This document shows positions 34,949 to 47,879 of a stretch of 64,000 bases of DNA, in pieces. Source of the stretch: an uncultured Chlorobiaceae bacterium (GTDB taxonomy: Bacteria > Bacteroidota > Chlorobiia > Chlorobiales > Chlorobiaceae); NCBI GenBank assembly GCA_903994525.1, contig CAJEXW010000001.1, positions 62,001-126,000 of the forward strand, written 5' to 3'. Each line of letters starts with the position of its first letter. The first letter of the stretch is position 1. Below the pieces are notes generated by a model that worked only from the letters and a program-made list of their open reading frames with translations, ran no database searches and was not told where the DNA came from. The position numbers and the translations under genes were made by a program.

Positions 34949-35515
34949 ATGATTTCAATCAGTAACGTTTCTAAAGGCTCAATTATCCGTTTCAAGGGGG
35001 AACCACACAGCATAGAGAGCCTTATACACCGTACTCCAGGTAATCTGCGTGCGTTTTACCAGGCAAACATGAGAAACCTGAAATCGGGCAGAAATGTCGA
35101 ATATCGTTTTAGCGCCACTGAATCCGTAGATCTTATTGTCACTGAGCGAAAACAATATCAGTACCTTTACCGGGATGGCAACGATTTTGTCATGATGGAC
35201 AATAATACCTTTGACCAGATCCATGTTCCAGCTCTTGCAATAGGTTCATCAGCCCGATTTTTAAAGGATGGCATCACGGTAACTATTGTCTTTTCGGACG
35301 ATGGTTCTATTCTTGAAGTTGAACTTCCTACCTTTGTCGAACTTGAGGTCACGGAAACAAGCCCTGCATCAAAGGATGACAGAGCAACCAGTGGAACAAA
35401 ACCGGCTGTTGTCGAAACCGGGGCTGAGGTGAGTGTTCCGATGTTTATCCAGACAGAAAGTGTTATTCGTGTCGACACTCGGACAGGAGAGTATATTGAG
35501 AGAGTAAAGAAATAA
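34949..35515 (+). CDS. efp: Elongation factor P
   Basis: A 188-residue EF-P with the three OB-like domains ([10 protein letters not shown]-like N-terminus, central domain, C-terminal [20 protein letters not shown]). It relieves ribosome stalling on polyproline. The beta3-beta4 tip loop reads [10 protein letters not shown], so Asn32 stands where a modified Lys or Arg is found in best-studied EF-Ps. A 25-residue low-complexity insert ([16 protein letters not shown]) separates domains II and III. The gene is first in a run with accB and accC. Confidence 0.96.
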   Translation: MISISNVSKGSIIRFKGEPHSIESLIHRTPGNLRAFYQANMRNLKSGRNVEYRFSATESVDLIVTERKQYQYLYRDGNDFVMMDNNTFDQIHVPALAIGSSARFLKDGITVTIVFSDDGSILEVELPTFVELEVTETSPASKDDRATSGTKPAVVETGAEVSVPMFIQTESVIRVDTRTGEYIERVKK

Positions 35516-35568
35516 CTTCCGGCTGATGGTTGACCAGAACCTGTGTTTATAACTTAAGTAACATTATC

Positions 35569-36024
35569 ATGAACCTTAACGAAATCAAACAGCTTATTGA
35601 CATAGTCAACAGCTCGGATCTTCAGGAAACAATTATTGAAGAGGGTAATTTCAAGATTATTTTGAGGCGTTCGGCCTCAAGTGCCCCTCCACAAACTTTG
35701 GCTGTACAGCCATCGGTGACTGTAACGCCTCTACAAACTCAATCTCAGACTGCAGCACAACCGGTTAAAAGTGAGCCCATATCGGGACTCGTGGATTCAC
35801 GGTCGCCGATCGTCGGAACATTCTATCAATCTTCATCCCCGGATTCTCCGCCATTTGTAGCGGTCAACGACATTGTTAAGAAGGGTGATGTGCTCTGTAT
35901 TATCGAAGCCATGAAACTGATGAACGAAATTGAAGCAGAGGTTTCGGGCACTATTGTTGAAATTCTTGTTGACAACGGACAGGCTGTGGAGTATGATCAG
36001 CCACTGTTCCGGATTAAACCATAA
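35569..36024 (+). CDS. accB: Biotin carboxyl carrier protein of acetyl-CoA carboxylase
   Basis: A 151-residue BCCP. The N-terminal part ([20 protein letters not shown]) is typical, a Pro/Thr/Gln-rich linker lies in the middle, and the C-terminal biotinyl domain has [17 protein letters not shown] with the biotin attachment Lys at residue 116. ATG at 35569; an in-frame upstream start has no support. It is directly upstream of accC, with a gap of 19 bp to the start of the carboxylase. Confidence 0.97.
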   Translation: MNLNEIKQLIDIVNSSDLQETIIEEGNFKIILRRSASSAPPQTLAVQPSVTVTPLQTQSQTAAQPVKSEPISGLVDSRSPIVGTFYQSSSPDSPPFVAVNDIVKKGDVLCIIEAMKLMNEIEAEVSGTIVEILVDNGQAVEYDQPLFRIKP

Positions 36025-36043
36025 TCATTCATCACACAAAGCC

Positions 36044-37387
36044 TTGTTCAAAAAAATTCTTGTAGCAAATCGCGGCGAAATTGCTTTGCGTATTATGCAG
36101 ACTTGCCGCGAAATGGGAATCAGTACTGTCGCAGTCTACTCAACAGTTGATGCGGAGTCTATCCATGTAAAATACGCCGATGAAGCAGTCTGTATCGGAC
36201 CGGCTTTATCAAGGGAGAGTTACCTCAATATTCCACGAATCATTGCTGCAGCAGAGGTAACAAATTCCGATGCTATCCATCCCGGATATGGATTTCTGGC
36301 AGAAAACGCTGATTTTGCAGAGGTTTGCGATTCTGCCAATATCAAGTTTATTGGCCCTACCGCAAAAATGATTAATCAGATGGGGGATAAAAACACTGCA
36401 AAATCAACAATGATTGCTGCAGGAGTGCCTGTGGTGCCAGGAAGCCCTGGTTTGGTCACTGATCTCAAACAAGCCGTTGAAACAGCGAAAAAAACTGGTT
36501 ATCCTGTTATCATAAAGCCGACGGCTGGTGGTGGAGGAAAAGGGATGAGGGTCGTCACTGAGGAGAGCCAGCTTGAAAAAGCCCTGAATACGGCTCGAAG
36601 TGAAGCGGAACAGGCGTTTGGCAATAGCGGTGTTTATATTGAAAAATATCTTGAAAATCCACGTCATGTCGAGATTCAGATTCTTTCCGATCAACATGGC
36701 AACACCCTCCATCTTGGCGAACGGGACTGTACAGTGCAGAGACGGCATCAGAAACTTATTGAGGAGACCCCATCCCCTGCTGTTGATGAAGCTTTAAGGA
36801 AGCGAATGGGTGATGCCGCTGTAGCTGCTGCTCGGGCCATTAATTATGAGGGTGCCGGAACCATAGAGTTTCTGCTTGACAAGCACAAGGATTTCTACTT
36901 TATGGAGATGAATACCAGAATCCAGGTAGAGCACCCTGTTACTGAAGAACGGTATGATGTCGACATCGTCAAGGAACAGATTCTTGTCGCTTGCGGGGAA
37001 TCGCTCGCACAGCGTACCTTTACCCCGAAAGGGCACTCTATTGAGTGTCGAATCAATGCAGAAGATCCAGAGCACATGTTCCGTCCCTCACCAGGAGCGC
37101 TTCAGGTCTTCCATACCCCCGGAGGTCACGGAGTCAGGGTTGATTCACACGCCTATGCAAGCTATGTCGTTCCATCAAACTACGACTCTATGATTGCCAA
37201 GCTCATTGTGACAGCTCATACACGGGATGAAGCCATTGCAAGAATGTCGCGGGCTCTTGATGAATTTATTGTGGTTGGAGTAAAAACCACGATTCCATTC
37301 CACAAACAGGTCATGCACTCTCCGGTTTTTCAGAGTGGAGAGTTTGATACCGGTTTTCTGGAAACCTTCAGATTTGAAAAGAAGTAG
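36044..37387 (+). CDS. accC: Biotin carboxylase subunit of acetyl-CoA carboxylase
   Basis: A 447-residue carboxylase. The start is a TTG at 36044 ([16 protein letters not shown], matching the family N-terminus and length of about 449); the open frame upstream overlaps accB. It has the ATP-grasp features [26 protein letters not shown], and [17 protein letters not shown] with the catalytic Glu/Arg. It carboxylates the biotin on AccB using ATP and bicarbonate. A bidirectional terminator follows. Confidence 0.96.
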   Translation: MFKKILVANRGEIALRIMQTCREMGISTVAVYSTVDAESIHVKYADEAVCIGPALSRESYLNIPRIIAAAEVTNSDAIHPGYGFLAENADFAEVCDSANIKFIGPTAKMINQMGDKNTAKSTMIAAGVPVVPGSPGLVTDLKQAVETAKKTGYPVIIKPTAGGGGKGMRVVTEESQLEKALNTARSEAEQAFGNSGVYIEKYLENPRHVEIQILSDQHGNTLHLGERDCTVQRRHQKLIEETPSPAVDEALRKRMGDAAVAAARAINYEGAGTIEFLLDKHKDFYFMEMNTRIQVEHPVTEERYDVDIVKEQILVACGESLAQRTFTPKGHSIECRINAEDPEHMFRPSPGALQVFHTPGGHGVRVDSHAYASYVVPSNYDSMIAKLIVTAHTRDEAIARMSRALDEFIVVGVKTTIPFHKQVMHSPVFQSGEFDTGFLETFRFEKK

Positions 37388-37390
37388 CAT

Positions 37391-37422
37391 AAAAAAAGGG
37401 AGACTCACATCTCCCTTTTTTT
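37391..37422. terminator. Bidirectional terminator between accC and rpoC
   Basis: AAAAAAAGGGAGA (37391-37403) is the exact inverse of TCTCCCTTTTTTT (37410-37422) around a 6-base loop. It gives a T-tailed hairpin on both strands, serving accC (+) and rpoC (-). Confidence 0.95.
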
Positions 37423-37449
37423 GTTTCATCTGCATTTTTTTTTGCTGGA

Positions 37450-40400
37450 CTAACGCTCATTGGCAAAACCCTCACGGGTTTCAACAACGACCTCATCAGT
37501 TGCACCGGCAGAAGCTGTCTCCTGTCCGTCGCCAGTGAGTTTTATTGCTTTATACCGCTTCAAGCCAGTACCCGCCGGAATCAGTTTTCCAACAATCACA
37601 TTCTCCTTCAGCCCCGCAAGGTAATCAATCTTTCCAGCGACTGCAGCATCGGTCAGCACCTTGGTCGTCTCCTGGAATGATGCTGCCGAAATAACACTTT
37701 CTGTCTGAAGAGCAGCGCTTGTAATACCGAGCAATACAGGGTGTGATGTGGCCTGGAGTGCAGGTTCAAACGCAATCATATTCTTGCTGTTCTTGCGCAG
37801 CTCACGGTTCAGCTTGGTAATATCACGGATTTTATGAAGCTGAGTATCCTGAATTCTTGCAGGAGCATCACCTTTCTCTGTAATGCGAACCTTTTCAGCA
37901 ACACTTTTATTAGATTCAACAAAAGCGCTTCGATCAATCAGGTCACCTGGAAGCAGATCAGTATCCCCCGGCTCTTCAACCCGTACCTTCTGAAGCATCT
38001 GACGGACAATAACCTCAAGATGCTTGTCGTTAATCTCAACACCGGCATTGATCTGATAGACTTTCTGGATCTCATTGACCAGATACTGCTGCACCGCATT
38101 GGGCCCCTGAATACGGAGAATGTCCTGTGGTGATACAGCTCCATCAGTCAGCGGATCACCAGCCTTCACCTCGTCACCCTCGTTGGCAAGCACATGCTTT
38201 CCAACCTGGACGTAATAAACCTTCTCTTCACCAAAGTCGTTTTTAACCTTGATCTCCTTGCTGCTTCTGCGCTGTGAACCAAAGCTGACATACCCGTCAA
38301 TTTCAGTAACAATGGCGGGATCCGTAGGGATACGGGCTTCAAAGAGTTCAGTAACCTTAGGAAGACCAGCCGTAATATCACCTCCTACACGATCAAGATT
38401 TCTTGGAACCTTGGCCATAATATCACCTGGATTGACTTTCTGTCCATCCTCTACATAGAGGTTCGACTTGATCGGCACGGGATAGGTCTTCCGGACTTCA
38501 CCAGTTGCGTCAATAATCATGAGCCTCGGCTCCCGGGTCTCCGTTGCCCTCAACTTTGTACGCCAGTTGATGATGGTGTGCTGCGAAAAGCCAGTCTGAG
38601 GATCAACCTCTTCCTTGTAGGTAACACCTTTTTCAATATCAGCAAATTTGACGATACCATGCAATTCAGCAATAATCTGTGTACTGTTTGGCTCACTGCT
38701 GAACATCACCTGATCTTTCTTGATCAAAGAACCATTTTTGCAGTGAAGATGAGCGCCATGAGGCACAATATAGCGTTTGAGAATTTTCCCTGATTCAGGA
38801 TCGGCAATATTGATTTTACCATTCTTCTGAATCACAATAATCCTGAAATCTTCTACCCCGTCTTCATTAATTGCAGTGTGATCAACGGTCTTGATATCCT
38901 CGAACTGAACCTGGCCATCATAAAATGCTTTAGTCTCCGTTTCAGAAATACCTCCCTGAGCGGTTCCACCCTGGTGGAAGGTACGAAGTGTAAGCTGTGT
39001 TCCTGGCTCACCGATCGACTGTGCCGCAATAACGCCAACCGCTTCGCCTATTTCAACGAGTCCATGCACAGAAAGGTTCGTGCCATAGCATTTGGAGCAG
39101 ATACCTATTTTTGATTCACAGGTGAGCACTGAACGAATCTCAGCCTCTTCAACTCCAGCAGTCTCCTGTATGAGCTCTGCAAGTTCTTCCGTGATAATCT
39201 CTCCGGCAGTAACGATAACATTATTGTTGAGGGTATCAACAATATCACGGGCCGCAACACGCCCCTTGATCTTTTCCCTGAACTTTATCTGCCCGCTTGT
39301 CTCCTCTTCAATATTCCGATGAACATAAAGGCCTCTGGTTGTTCCACAATCATCAATGGTCACAATAACATCCTGTGCAACATCATGAAGTCTTCTTGTC
39401 AAATAACCAGCATCTGCTGTTTTCAGCGATGTATCTGACAGACCCTTTCGAGCGCCGTGTGTCGAAATAAAGTATTCAAGAACAGTAAGCCCCTCTTTCA
39501 AGTTTGAAATAATCGGGTTTTCAATAATCTCACCCGGTTGTCCCGACATGGACTTTTGCGGACGGGCAATAAGACCTCTCATACCCGTCAACTGGCGCAC
39601 CTGCTCTCTGGAACCGCGGGCGCCAGAATCAAGCATCATGTAGAGGGGATTGAAACCGTCACGATCTTTTTTAAGCTTTTGATACGACTCTTCAGCAACA
39701 ATATTGGAGGTTTTCTGCCATACATCGACAATCTGGTTATAGCGTTCGTTGTCCGTCAATGTGCCTCGGTTGTACTCTTTAACAACTTTGGTACTGTCAC
39801 GCTGAGCATTCTTTATATGCTTTACCTTTGTTTCAGGCACAATGGCATCAGAAAGACCAACAGAAAGACCGCCTTTCATAGCATAATGGAAGCCCACCTC
39901 CTTGATGTTATCAAGGAATTTTGCTGTTTCTACATTACCAACCTCACTGCTCAGGCGTCCAATAAGCTCTTTGGCAACCTTTTTATCGATAACCCTGTTA
40001 ATAAACCCGATCTGATCGGGAACGTGCTGGTTGAAGATCACCCTGCCAACGGTGGTAAGGAGAATCTTCTTCTTCTCAAGCTGGGATTTTAGCCATGCTG
40101 ACTTTTCAGTCGTGGAATCAACAATGGTATCAAGCACACGAAGAGGATCAAATTTCTGGTCAATCTGACCATCATACTTGACAAAGATCTGCGCATGCAA
40201 ACCAACTCTCGCTTCATTGTATGCTATCAGAACATCCTCAGAGCTATAGAAAATCTGAGCCTCACCAAGCTCTCCATTGCGTGATTTCGTCAGATAATAC
40301 ATGCCAAGAACCATGTCCTGCGATGGAACGGTAACCGGCTTTCCGGACTGCGGAAGAATGAGGTTATGGGAAGAGAGCATAAGCAGTGAGGCCTCAAGCT

Positions 40401-41946
40401 GCGCCTCCTGCGACAGCGGAATATGAACCGCCATCTGATCACCATCAAAGTCTGCGTTGAACGCTGTACAGACAAGCGGATGAATCTGGATCGCCTTGCC
40501 CTCTACAAGCAGTGGCTGAAAAGCCTGTATGCCAAGACGATGGAGAGTTGGAGCCCGGTTGAGCAGCACCGGTCGGCCATCAATCACCTTCTCCAGCACA
40601 TCCCAAACAATAGGGTCTTTCTTGTCAATGAGTTTCTTCGCCGATTTAACCGATTTTGCAATACCACGATCGACAAGGCGACGAATAACAAAAGGCTGGA
40701 AAAGTTCAATCGCCATACTTTTCGGCAAACCGCACTCATGAAGCTTCAACTCAGGACCAACCACAATCACTGAACGTCCCGAATAGTCAACCCTCTTACC
40801 AAGAAGGTTCTGACGGAACCGGCCTTGCTTGCCCTTCAGTGCATCAGAGAGTGATTTCAGAGGCCGGTTAGATTCTCCGGTTTTAACGGCATTAGCCTTA
40901 CGTGAGTTATCAAACAAAGCATCAACAGCCTCCTGAAGCATCCGCTTTTCGTTGCGAAGAATAACCTCGGGAGCCCGAATATCAATAAGCTTTTTCAGAC
41001 GATTGTTTCGGATAATGACACGACGATACAAATCATTAAGATCCGAGGTGGCAAATCGACCACCTTCAAGCGGAACAAGTGGACGAAGTTCAGGCGGAAT
41101 AACCGGAACAACCTCCATCACCATATATTCAGGTTTATTACCCTCATAGACATAGGGTTCGGGTATCTCATCCTCAGGAAAGAGACCCTGTGGTTTTTTG
41201 CGAGCTTTCTTGTGCGGTTCATAACTTTTTCTGAACGCTTCAACAACTTTTAGCCTCTTCAGCGCATCCGCTCTTTTCTGCTCGGAATTGCTCTCTTTGA
41301 GCACCTTGCGGAGATGTATGGCCGACCCATTAAGATCAATATTCTTGAGAAGGAGATGAATGGCCTCACCTCCCATCTTGGCAACAAACTTGTCGGGATC
41401 TGAATCCTCAAGATCCTGATTATCCTCATATTCGGTAATTATCTGGAAATACTGCTCCTCCGTCAAACGGTCAAGCTTCTTGATCCCCTGTTTTTCGCCA
41501 GGTTCTCCTGGATTAATGACAACGTAGACCTCATAGTAGATAATCCTTTCAAGCTCCTTGGTTGAAAGATCAAGCAAGGCTCCAATCTTTGATGGGACTG
41601 ACCTGAAAAACCAGGTATGAACAACCGGTACAGCCAGGGAGATATGACCCATACGCTCCCGGCGAACACTTTTTGTCGTAACCTCAACACCGCAACGGTC
41701 GCAGATAATCCCTTTATAACGTACCCGCTTGTATTTACCGCAATAGCACTCCCAATCCTTTGTTGGACCAAATATCTTCTCGCACATCAAGCCGTCTCTT
41801 TCGGGCTTAAAGGTACGATAATTAATAGTCTCCGGCTTCAGCACCTCTCCCCTTGAATGGGCGAGGATGCTTTCAGGAGAGGCTATACTGAACTTTATTC
41901 TTGAAAAATCACCTTTCAAAGGCGATGCTCCCTGTGAAAAAATCAT
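37450..41946 (-). CDS. rpoC: RNA polymerase beta' subunit
   Basis: Full-length (1498 residues) RpoC starting at 41946 ([20 protein letters not shown]); the in-frame extension to 42003 lies in the rpoB-rpoC gap. The zinc-binding part has [20 protein letters not shown], the active site [12 protein letters not shown] (three catalytic Asp), and the second zinc group (CGTTRG..., [13 protein letters not shown]). It is the last gene of the transcription-translation cluster and ends at the bidirectional terminator. Confidence 0.98.
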   Translation of the reverse strand: MIFSQGASPLKGDFSRIKFSIASPESILAHSRGEVLKPETINYRTFKPERDGLMCEKIFGPTKDWECYCGKYKRVRYKGIICDRCGVEVTTKSVRRERMGHISLAVPVVHTWFFRSVPSKIGALLDLSTKELERIIYYEVYVVINPGEPGEKQGIKKLDRLTEEQYFQIITEYEDNQDLEDSDPDKFVAKMGGEAIHLLLKNIDLNGSAIHLRKVLKESNSEQKRADALKRLKVVEAFRKSYEPHKKARKKPQGLFPEDEIPEPYVYEGNKPEYMVMEVVPVIPPELRPLVPLEGGRFATSDLNDLYRRVIIRNNRLKKLIDIRAPEVILRNEKRMLQEAVDALFDNSRKANAVKTGESNRPLKSLSDALKGKQGRFRQNLLGKRVDYSGRSVIVVGPELKLHECGLPKSMAIELFQPFVIRRLVDRGIAKSVKSAKKLIDKKDPIVWDVLEKVIDGRPVLLNRAPTLHRLGIQAFQPLLVEGKAIQIHPLVCTAFNADFDGDQMAVHIPLSQEAQLEASLLMLSSHNLILPQSGKPVTVPSQDMVLGMYYLTKSRNGELGEAQIFYSSEDVLIAYNEARVGLHAQIFVKYDGQIDQKFDPLRVLDTIVDSTTEKSAWLKSQLEKKKILLTTVGRVIFNQHVPDQIGFINRVIDKKVAKELIGRLSSEVGNVETAKFLDNIKEVGFHYAMKGGLSVGLSDAIVPETKVKHIKNAQRDSTKVVKEYNRGTLTDNERYNQIVDVWQKTSNIVAEESYQKLKKDRDGFNPLYMMLDSGARGSREQVRQLTGMRGLIARPQKSMSGQPGEIIENPIISNLKEGLTVLEYFISTHGARKGLSDTSLKTADAGYLTRRLHDVAQDVIVTIDDCGTTRGLYVHRNIEEETSGQIKFREKIKGRVAARDIVDTLNNNVIVTAGEIITEELAELIQETAGVEEAEIRSVLTCESKIGICSKCYGTNLSVHGLVEIGEAVGVIAAQSIGEPGTQLTLRTFHQGGTAQGGISETETKAFYDGQVQFEDIKTVDHTAINEDGVEDFRIIVIQKNGKINIADPESGKILKRYIVPHGAHLHCKNGSLIKKDQVMFSSEPNSTQIIAELHGIVKFADIEKGVTYKEEVDPQTGFSQHTIINWRTKLRATETREPRLMIIDATGEVRKTYPVPIKSNLYVEDGQKVNPGDIMAKVPRNLDRVGGDITAGLPKVTELFEARIPTDPAIVTEIDGYVSFGSQRRSSKEIKVKNDFGEEKVYYVQVGKHVLANEGDEVKAGDPLTDGAVSPQDILRIQGPNAVQQYLVNEIQKVYQINAGVEINDKHLEVIVRQMLQKVRVEEPGDTDLLPGDLIDRSAFVESNKSVAEKVRITEKGDAPARIQDTQLHKIRDITKLNRELRKNSKNMIAFEPALQATSHPVLLGITSAALQTESVISAASFQETTKVLTDAAVAGKIDYLAGLKENVIVGKLIPAGTGLKRYKAIKLTGDGQETASAGATDEVVVETREGFANER

Positions 41947-42014
41947 AGTCAATATCCTGGTTAAACGACTCTTGTTAACGTCCGTTAATGATGTACACGC
42001 CAATTCTCACATTA

Positions 42015-45000
42015 CTAAGGAACCTTGTCGTCAATACGAATTTCAAGACCAAGACCCTGCAACTCCCTGACAAGCACGTTGAAGGACTCGGGTATACCTG
42101 GCTCCGGCAGATTCTGGCCTTTAACAATCGCCTCATAGGTTTTGTTACGTCCGATCACATCGTCTGACTTGACCGTCAGCATCTCCCTGAGAATATTTGA
42201 TGCACCATACGCTTCAAGTGCCCAAACCTCCATTTCACCAAACCTCTGGCCACCAAACTGTGCCTTGCCTCCCAATGGCTGCTGGGTAATAAGAGAATAA
42301 GGACCAGTCGAACGAGCATGAATCTTGTCATCAACAAGGTGACTCAACTTCAGCATATAAATGTAGCCAACCGTCACCTCGTCATCAAAACGTTCACCGG
42401 TGCGTCCATCAAAAAGACTTACTTTACCATGAGCCGGCAAACCAGCTCTTTCAAGTTCATGCTGTACCTCCTGATAGGTAGCACCATTAAATATTGGAGT
42501 TTTAAACTTCACTCCAAGTGTTTTAGCAGCCCAGCCGAGCGACGTTTCGTAAAGCTGACCTATATTCATACGACTTGGCACACCAAGAGGATTGAGAACA
42601 ATATCAACAGGGGTACCATTTTCCATGAATGGCATATCCTCAATCGGGAGAATTTTACCGACAACACCCTTGTTACCATGCCGTCCAGCCATCTTGTCGC
42701 CGACCTGAATTTTTCTTTTCTGTGCGATATAAACTTTGGCCAACTCCTCAATTCCAGGAGGAAGTTCATCACCAACATTGATCTTGTACTTCTCATTTTC
42801 CCGCTCATCCGCTATATCCTTGAGCATAAAACGGAACTCCTTGACAAGACGCACTACATTGTCATTAACCTTTTTGGAATCCGTAACTCCTTTCGAAAAA
42901 TCAATCGACTCAAGAAAAGGCATACTGCTGAATTTAGCAAGTACACTGTCATCATAAGGAGCACCTTCAGTAACCAGCAACTTGCCTTTATCGTTATAGA
43001 GACCGGTCGAGGTTTTACCATCAAGGAGCTGTTTCGCCCATTTGGCAAACCGTTTCCTCAAGTCATACTCCCTGGCATCATACCTTTTGTCGACAAGCTC
43101 AATCTTCTCTTTGACATCCAGGCCGACCTTTTTCTTGCGACTGAAAAGTTTTGTCTTGATGACAATGCCCTTCATACCTGCAGGGACATGCATCGATGCA
43201 TCCTTCACATCGCTCGATTTATCGCCAAAAATGGCCCTCAGCAGCTTCTCTTCAGGTGTGGGATCGCTCTCACCTTTCGGTGTAATTTTGCCCACAAGAA
43301 TATCTCGCTCCTTCACCTCAGCGCCAATTCTTACTATACCGTTCTCGTCAAGATTTCTCAATGCTTCATCACTGACATTGTAGATGTCGCGAGTAAACTG
43401 CTCTTCGCCCCGCTTGGTATCGCGCACATTTGCCTCGAACTCATGAATATGAATTGAGGTAAACACATCATCATACACCAGCCTTTCACTGAGAATAATT
43501 GCATCCTCAAAGTTATACCCTCGCCATGGCATGAAAGCGACCAGAACATTCTTGCCAAGCGCCAGCTCTCCATTCTCCGTTGAAGAGCTGTCGGCCAGGA
43601 CTGCGCCTTTCTCAACACGCTGACCAATCTGCACAAGAGGCTTCTGGGAAATACAGGTATCCTGGTTAGAGCGTTTGAACTTGATTAGCTTGTATGTTTT
43701 GACACCCTCGTCAGGATCAAGCATAGATAACCTGACTTCATTATCGGTATCAATATCGTAACGTACGGTAATATGGTCTGCTGTAACATCTTCCAGAACA
43801 CCGGAACCCTCTGCAACAATGACAGAGCGCGAGTCTCTGGCGACCTTCGCTTCCATACCGGTACCAACAACAGGGGCTTCGGAGGTCAACAGAGGCACCG
43901 CCTGGCGTTGCATGTTTGCACCCATAAGAGCGCGGTTACCATCGTCGTGCTCAAGGAAAGGAATCAAGGCTGCAGCCGCGCTGACAATCTGAACCGGCGA
44001 GACATCCATAAAATTGACATCCTCTGCCGCAACGACAGGATAGTCACCCTTTGTCCTGACCTGTACCGTTTCAAGGGCAATCTTCATGTTTTCATCGAGA
44101 GGAACGCTCACTGGAACCGTAATCTTGTTCTCTTCATCTTCAGCGGAAAGCATCAAGACAGTATTGGTCACCTGACCTTTATCAACAACCCTGTAGGGAG
44201 TCTGAATAAATCCCTTGTCATTGATTTCTGCGTAGACAGAAAGCGAAGAGATAAGGCCGATATTGGGACCCTCAGGAGTTTCAATCGGGCAGAGGCGACC
44301 ATAATGAGTATAATGAACATCACGAACCTCAAAACCTGCACGCTCTCTGGTAAGACCTCCAGGTCCAAGGGCAGAAACCCTTCTTTTGTTGGTCATCTCA
44401 GCCAAAGGATTGGTTTGATCCATAAACTGCGAAAGCTGGCTGGTGGCAAAGAAACTCGACACAACGCTTGAGACCGTACGTGCGTTGATAAGATCAGCAG
44501 GCGCAATCTTGTCTGAATCCCTTGAATTGAGCTTTTCACGAACATTCTTGCCCATTCTGGCCAGACCTATAACAAACTGTGCAGCAAGCTGCTCACCCAC
44601 AGATCGGACGCGGCGATTCGCCAGATGATCGACATCATCGACATCCGCCAGGCCATTAACCAGCTTGATGAGATAGTAAATGACAGAAATAATATCATAA
44701 TGCGTCAGGACGAGAATATCCTCCCCAATTGGCTCATCCGAAAAAGACTGAATCGTCTGAAGAATTTTTTCGTAAATGGTATCTGAAAGCTGTTTAAGCT
44801 CCGGGGTACTCTCGAGGTAACCGTTCAGATCCTCAAACTCTTTGGCAAGCTTCTTTTTGATCCTGTAACGACCGACATCACCAAGATCATACTTTTTCTG
44901 ATTAAAAAATGTCCGTTCAAGGAAACTCCTTGCAGCATCAATATCAGGTGCCTCATTGGCTCTTAACTCTTCATAAACAATCTCAAGCGCCTCCTCTTCT

Positions 45001-45932
45001 GTGGCAGAGCTGTCATTAAGAATCGTGTTGATAATAATTGATTTATCAGGTCCTTTATCTCCACCTGAGAAGGTTTTCATCACCTTGACACTTTTGTAAC
45101 CAGCCGCAAGAATCTGTTCAAAAATATCCTCGGTAATTGCCGTCCTGGCACTTACCACCTCACCGGTCTGCATATCAACAATGTCAGAGGCAAGATACAT
45201 CCCGACAAGCTGCTCCTTCCTGCTTGCCTTAAGAGGGACCTCCTCAACAAGATCAAAAAGAGCAAGAATATCCTCATCACGGGCAAAGCCGATTGCACGA
45301 AGAAGTGCGCTGACCAGAAAATTCTTCTTCTGGTCGATATAGACGAAAATTTGATTATTAATATCCGTCTGAAACTCAATCCATGATCCTCTGGTCGGCA
45401 CAATTTTAGCCGAGTACATTTTTTTACCATTGGGATGGATAGCTTCGCTGAAAACAACACCGGGTGAGCGATGAAGCTGCGCGACGACGACACGCTCCGC
45501 ACCATTAACAATAAAGGTGCCCCGTTCGGTCATATATGGAATCCTGCCGAGATACACCTCTTGCTGTATAGTCTCTTTCCAGTCAGTCTCATCAGCTTCA
45601 TCCTTATAGGAGAGCTTGAGTTTAACCTTCAGGGATACATCGTAGGTCAGACCACGTTCAATACAATCCTCAACAGTGTACTTTGGCTTGTCAAAGCTAT
45701 AGGATATATACTCAAGAAGATAGAGACCCCTGGTATCAGTAATTGGAAATGCTCCACGGAGCACTCGCTCAAGACCCTGATCCTTTCTTTTGGCTAGAGG
45801 AACACTATCCTGGATAAAATTATTAAATGAATCTAATTGGACTTTTAATAAATCGGGGGGCTCTATAACACTTTGAATCTTGGAAAAATCAATACAGGGT
45901 GTTGTTTTTGCGTCAGCCACTTTCACATGCAC
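42015..45932 (-). CDS. rpoB: RNA polymerase beta subunit
   Basis: A 1305-residue RpoB with GTGAGGTG just before the ATG. Landmarks are the rifampicin-pocket region ([40 protein letters not shown]), [14 protein letters not shown], and the C-terminal [20 protein letters not shown]. The rifampicin-binding residues seen look like the sensitive type. It is separated from rplL by a 203-bp leader with a hairpin. Confidence 0.98.
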   Translation of the reverse strand: MHVKVADAKTTPCIDFSKIQSVIEPPDLLKVQLDSFNNFIQDSVPLAKRKDQGLERVLRGAFPITDTRGLYLLEYISYSFDKPKYTVEDCIERGLTYDVSLKVKLKLSYKDEADETDWKETIQQEVYLGRIPYMTERGTFIVNGAERVVVAQLHRSPGVVFSEAIHPNGKKMYSAKIVPTRGSWIEFQTDINNQIFVYIDQKKNFLVSALLRAIGFARDEDILALFDLVEEVPLKASRKEQLVGMYLASDIVDMQTGEVVSARTAITEDIFEQILAAGYKSVKVMKTFSGGDKGPDKSIIINTILNDSSATEEEALEIVYEELRANEAPDIDAARSFLERTFFNQKKYDLGDVGRYRIKKKLAKEFEDLNGYLESTPELKQLSDTIYEKILQTIQSFSDEPIGEDILVLTHYDIISVIYYLIKLVNGLADVDDVDHLANRRVRSVGEQLAAQFVIGLARMGKNVREKLNSRDSDKIAPADLINARTVSSVVSSFFATSQLSQFMDQTNPLAEMTNKRRVSALGPGGLTRERAGFEVRDVHYTHYGRLCPIETPEGPNIGLISSLSVYAEINDKGFIQTPYRVVDKGQVTNTVLMLSAEDEENKITVPVSVPLDENMKIALETVQVRTKGDYPVVAAEDVNFMDVSPVQIVSAAAALIPFLEHDDGNRALMGANMQRQAVPLLTSEAPVVGTGMEAKVARDSRSVIVAEGSGVLEDVTADHITVRYDIDTDNEVRLSMLDPDEGVKTYKLIKFKRSNQDTCISQKPLVQIGQRVEKGAVLADSSSTENGELALGKNVLVAFMPWRGYNFEDAIILSERLVYDDVFTSIHIHEFEANVRDTKRGEEQFTRDIYNVSDEALRNLDENGIVRIGAEVKERDILVGKITPKGESDPTPEEKLLRAIFGDKSSDVKDASMHVPAGMKGIVIKTKLFSRKKKVGLDVKEKIELVDKRYDAREYDLRKRFAKWAKQLLDGKTSTGLYNDKGKLLVTEGAPYDDSVLAKFSSMPFLESIDFSKGVTDSKKVNDNVVRLVKEFRFMLKDIADERENEKYKINVGDELPPGIEELAKVYIAQKRKIQVGDKMAGRHGNKGVVGKILPIEDMPFMENGTPVDIVLNPLGVPSRMNIGQLYETSLGWAAKTLGVKFKTPIFNGATYQEVQHELERAGLPAHGKVSLFDGRTGERFDDEVTVGYIYMLKLSHLVDDKIHARSTGPYSLITQQPLGGKAQFGGQRFGEMEVWALEAYGASNILREMLTVKSDDVIGRNKTYEAIVKGQNLPEPGIPESFNVLVRELQGLGLEIRIDDKVP

Positions 45933-46079
45933 CTCACTTTTATCAATTGCATGAATTACTTACAGATTAAGTCATCACAATCCTCATCGCAACACTGCCG
46001 AAAGGTATTCACACCCGACAGAACCTTAACCGTACCATCATGGGAACATTCATCGAAACTCTTCTTATACAAACAGACA

Positions 46080-46108
46080 AAGCTCCGTCTCATATCGAAA
46101 CGGAGCTT
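46080..46108 (-). terminator. Attenuator hairpin between rplL and rpoB
   Basis: AAGCTCCGT and ACGGAGCTT (9 bp) pair around an 11-base loop just after the rplL stop, followed on the minus strand by a loosely T-rich run. A partial terminator at this position is the classical device that makes more L7/L12 than polymerase. The 203-bp rplL-rpoB gap has no gene. Confidence 0.75.
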
Positions 46109-46135
46109 GCTTTAGTCATGACTCATTTTCAAAGA

Positions 46136-46510
46136 TCACTTCACTTCGACTGATGCGCCCGCATCCTTCAACTCTTTAGCAATCTTTTCTGCCTCATCCT
46201 TGGAGACAGCTTCCTTAACCGTCTTGGGTGCGCCATCTACAAGATCCTTTGCCTCTTTAAGACCAAGACCCGTTATTGCACGAACTGCCTTGATGACATT
46301 AATTTTGCTCTCACCAGCAGCGGCAAGCACAACATCAAATTCGGTCTGCTCTTCCACAACCGGTGCATCACCCGCTGCAACTGCAGCCACACCGGCAACA
46401 GCAACAGGAGCCGCACTCACGCCAAATTTCTCTTCCAGAGCTTTCACCAGGGCGGAAGCTTCAGTAAGAGTCAGTTTACCAATTTCCTCTACAAGTGTTT
46501 CGATAGACAT
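46136..46510 (-). CDS. rplL: 50S ribosomal protein L7/L12
   Basis: A 124-residue acidic stalk protein: N-terminal dimerisation helix ([20 protein letters not shown]), Ala/Val-rich hinge, and the C-terminal factor-binding domain ([34 protein letters not shown]). GAGAGGGG precedes the ATG. It recruits translation factors to the ribosome. Confidence 0.98.
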   Translation of the reverse strand: MSIETLVEEIGKLTLTEASALVKALEEKFGVSAAPVAVAGVAAVAAGDAPVVEEQTEFDVVLAAAGESKINVIKAVRAITGLGLKEAKDLVDGAPKTVKEAVSKDEAEKIAKELKDAGASVEVK

Positions 46511-46577
46511 TATTCCCCTCTCTTGTTTAATTTACAATGTATAATAATCTCTTGAGTGCGTAATAGTTTTAAATAAT

Positions 46578-47096
46578 CTAACTCTTCTGCCTGGCAATCT
46601 GATCGAGAGCATAAACCAGATTTCTCATCACTGCATTAACAACCATCGGAACAGAACTGACGACATTATTGACGAGCCCGGCTGCTCTGCCAATATTTTC
46701 TGTCTTCGTCAGCATTTCAGAGAGCATCGGCAACGAATCTGAGCCAAAAACAACTCCATCAATCGAGGCCATCTTAAATTTCAGGGCATCATTTGTTTTG
46801 CTGAATTTCTTGATCACCTTTGCAGGTGCCACAGGATCATCATAACCAAACGCAACCCCGGTGGTTGATTTAAGACCAGGAGCAAGCTTGTCGGCACAAG
46901 CAAGATCACTAAGTGCTTTTTTGACAAGAGTGTTTTTTACAACACGATACTCAACCCCAACCTTGCGGAACTCATTGCGTAACTCAGCCATCTTTGCAAC
47001 GCTCAAACCCTGAAATTCCGTAAGATATATCCCCTGTGACCGATTAATCTTTGCAGCAACTTCCTGAACAACCTGCTCTTTTTTATCTCGCTTCAT
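46578..47096 (-). CDS. rplJ: 50S ribosomal protein L10
   Basis: A 172-residue stalk-base protein (KINRSQGIYLTEFQGLSVAK, ELRNEFRKVGVEYRVVKNTL). It anchors L7/L12. The gap to rplA is only 18 bp, so the L10 autoregulatory leader known from other bacteria cannot lie directly before rplJ here. Confidence 0.98.
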   Translation of the reverse strand: MKRDKKEQVVQEVAAKINRSQGIYLTEFQGLSVAKMAELRNEFRKVGVEYRVVKNTLVKKALSDLACADKLAPGLKSTTGVAFGYDDPVAPAKVIKKFSKTNDALKFKMASIDGVVFGSDSLPMLSEMLTKTENIGRAAGLVNNVVSSVPMVVNAVMRNLVYALDQIARQKS

Positions 47097-47114
47097 CGTT
47101 ATAAACCGTTTTTA

Positions 47115-47804
47115 TTAGGCGACAAATTTTTCCATTTTAACCTTCACGCTGGGGGACATAGTGCTCGAAAGCGCAATACCCTGCACATACTGACCCTTGG
47201 CAGCTGATGGCTTAAGACGAACAACCTCCTTAAGAAAGCTGGTGATATTTAAAACAAGCTGTTCGGGCTGAAACGAAACCTTACCAACTGGTGCATGAAC
47301 ATTTCCAGCCTTGTCAACCCTGAACTCTATTTTACCAGCCTTCACCTCTTTGACAGCCTTGGCAACATCCATAGTCACAGTTCCTGACTTTGGATTGGGC
47401 ATCAAACCGCGAGGCCCGAGAATTTTGGCAACTTTTCCCAACTGGCCCATCACATCCGGAGTGGCAATGATAACATCAACGCCAGTCCACCCGTCCTGAA
47501 TCTTCTCAATATACTCTTCAAAGCCAACCAGATCCGCCCCGGCCTCACGTGCTTCATCAGCCTTTGCCTCTTTACATACAACCAAAACTGAAACAGTTTT
47601 TCCTGTCCCATGAGGGAGCATAACAGTGCCTCTGACAACCTGATCCGCATGACGGGGATCAACCCCAAGTTTGACGGCAACATCGACTGTCGCATCAAAT
47701 TTAGCCTGGGTAATCTCCCTGACCTTCTCTACAGCATCAGCAAGATCGTACTCACGAAACCTCTCGACCTTTGATACCGCCTCTTTGTATTTTTTACCAG
47801 CCAT
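47115..47804 (-). CDS. rplA: 50S ribosomal protein L1
   Basis: A 229-residue L1 with the family pattern VKLGVDPRHADQVVRGTVML, KILGPRGLMPNPKSGTVT and GKIEFRVDKAGNVHAPVGKV. It forms the L1 stalk. Co-transcribed with rplK upstream. Confidence 0.98.
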   Translation of the reverse strand: MAGKKYKEAVSKVERFREYDLADAVEKVREITQAKFDATVDVAVKLGVDPRHADQVVRGTVMLPHGTGKTVSVLVVCKEAKADEAREAGADLVGFEEYIEKIQDGWTGVDVIIATPDVMGQLGKVAKILGPRGLMPNPKSGTVTMDVAKAVKEVKAGKIEFRVDKAGNVHAPVGKVSFQPEQLVLNITSFLKEVVRLKPSAAKGQYVQGIALSSTMSPSVKVKMEKFVA

Positions 47805-47879
47805 TATTATATTTTTTCAAAGTGGTTAAAAAAGCGGCCTTTCGACCTCCCACAGCCATATACCAACAATACTTCCAAA

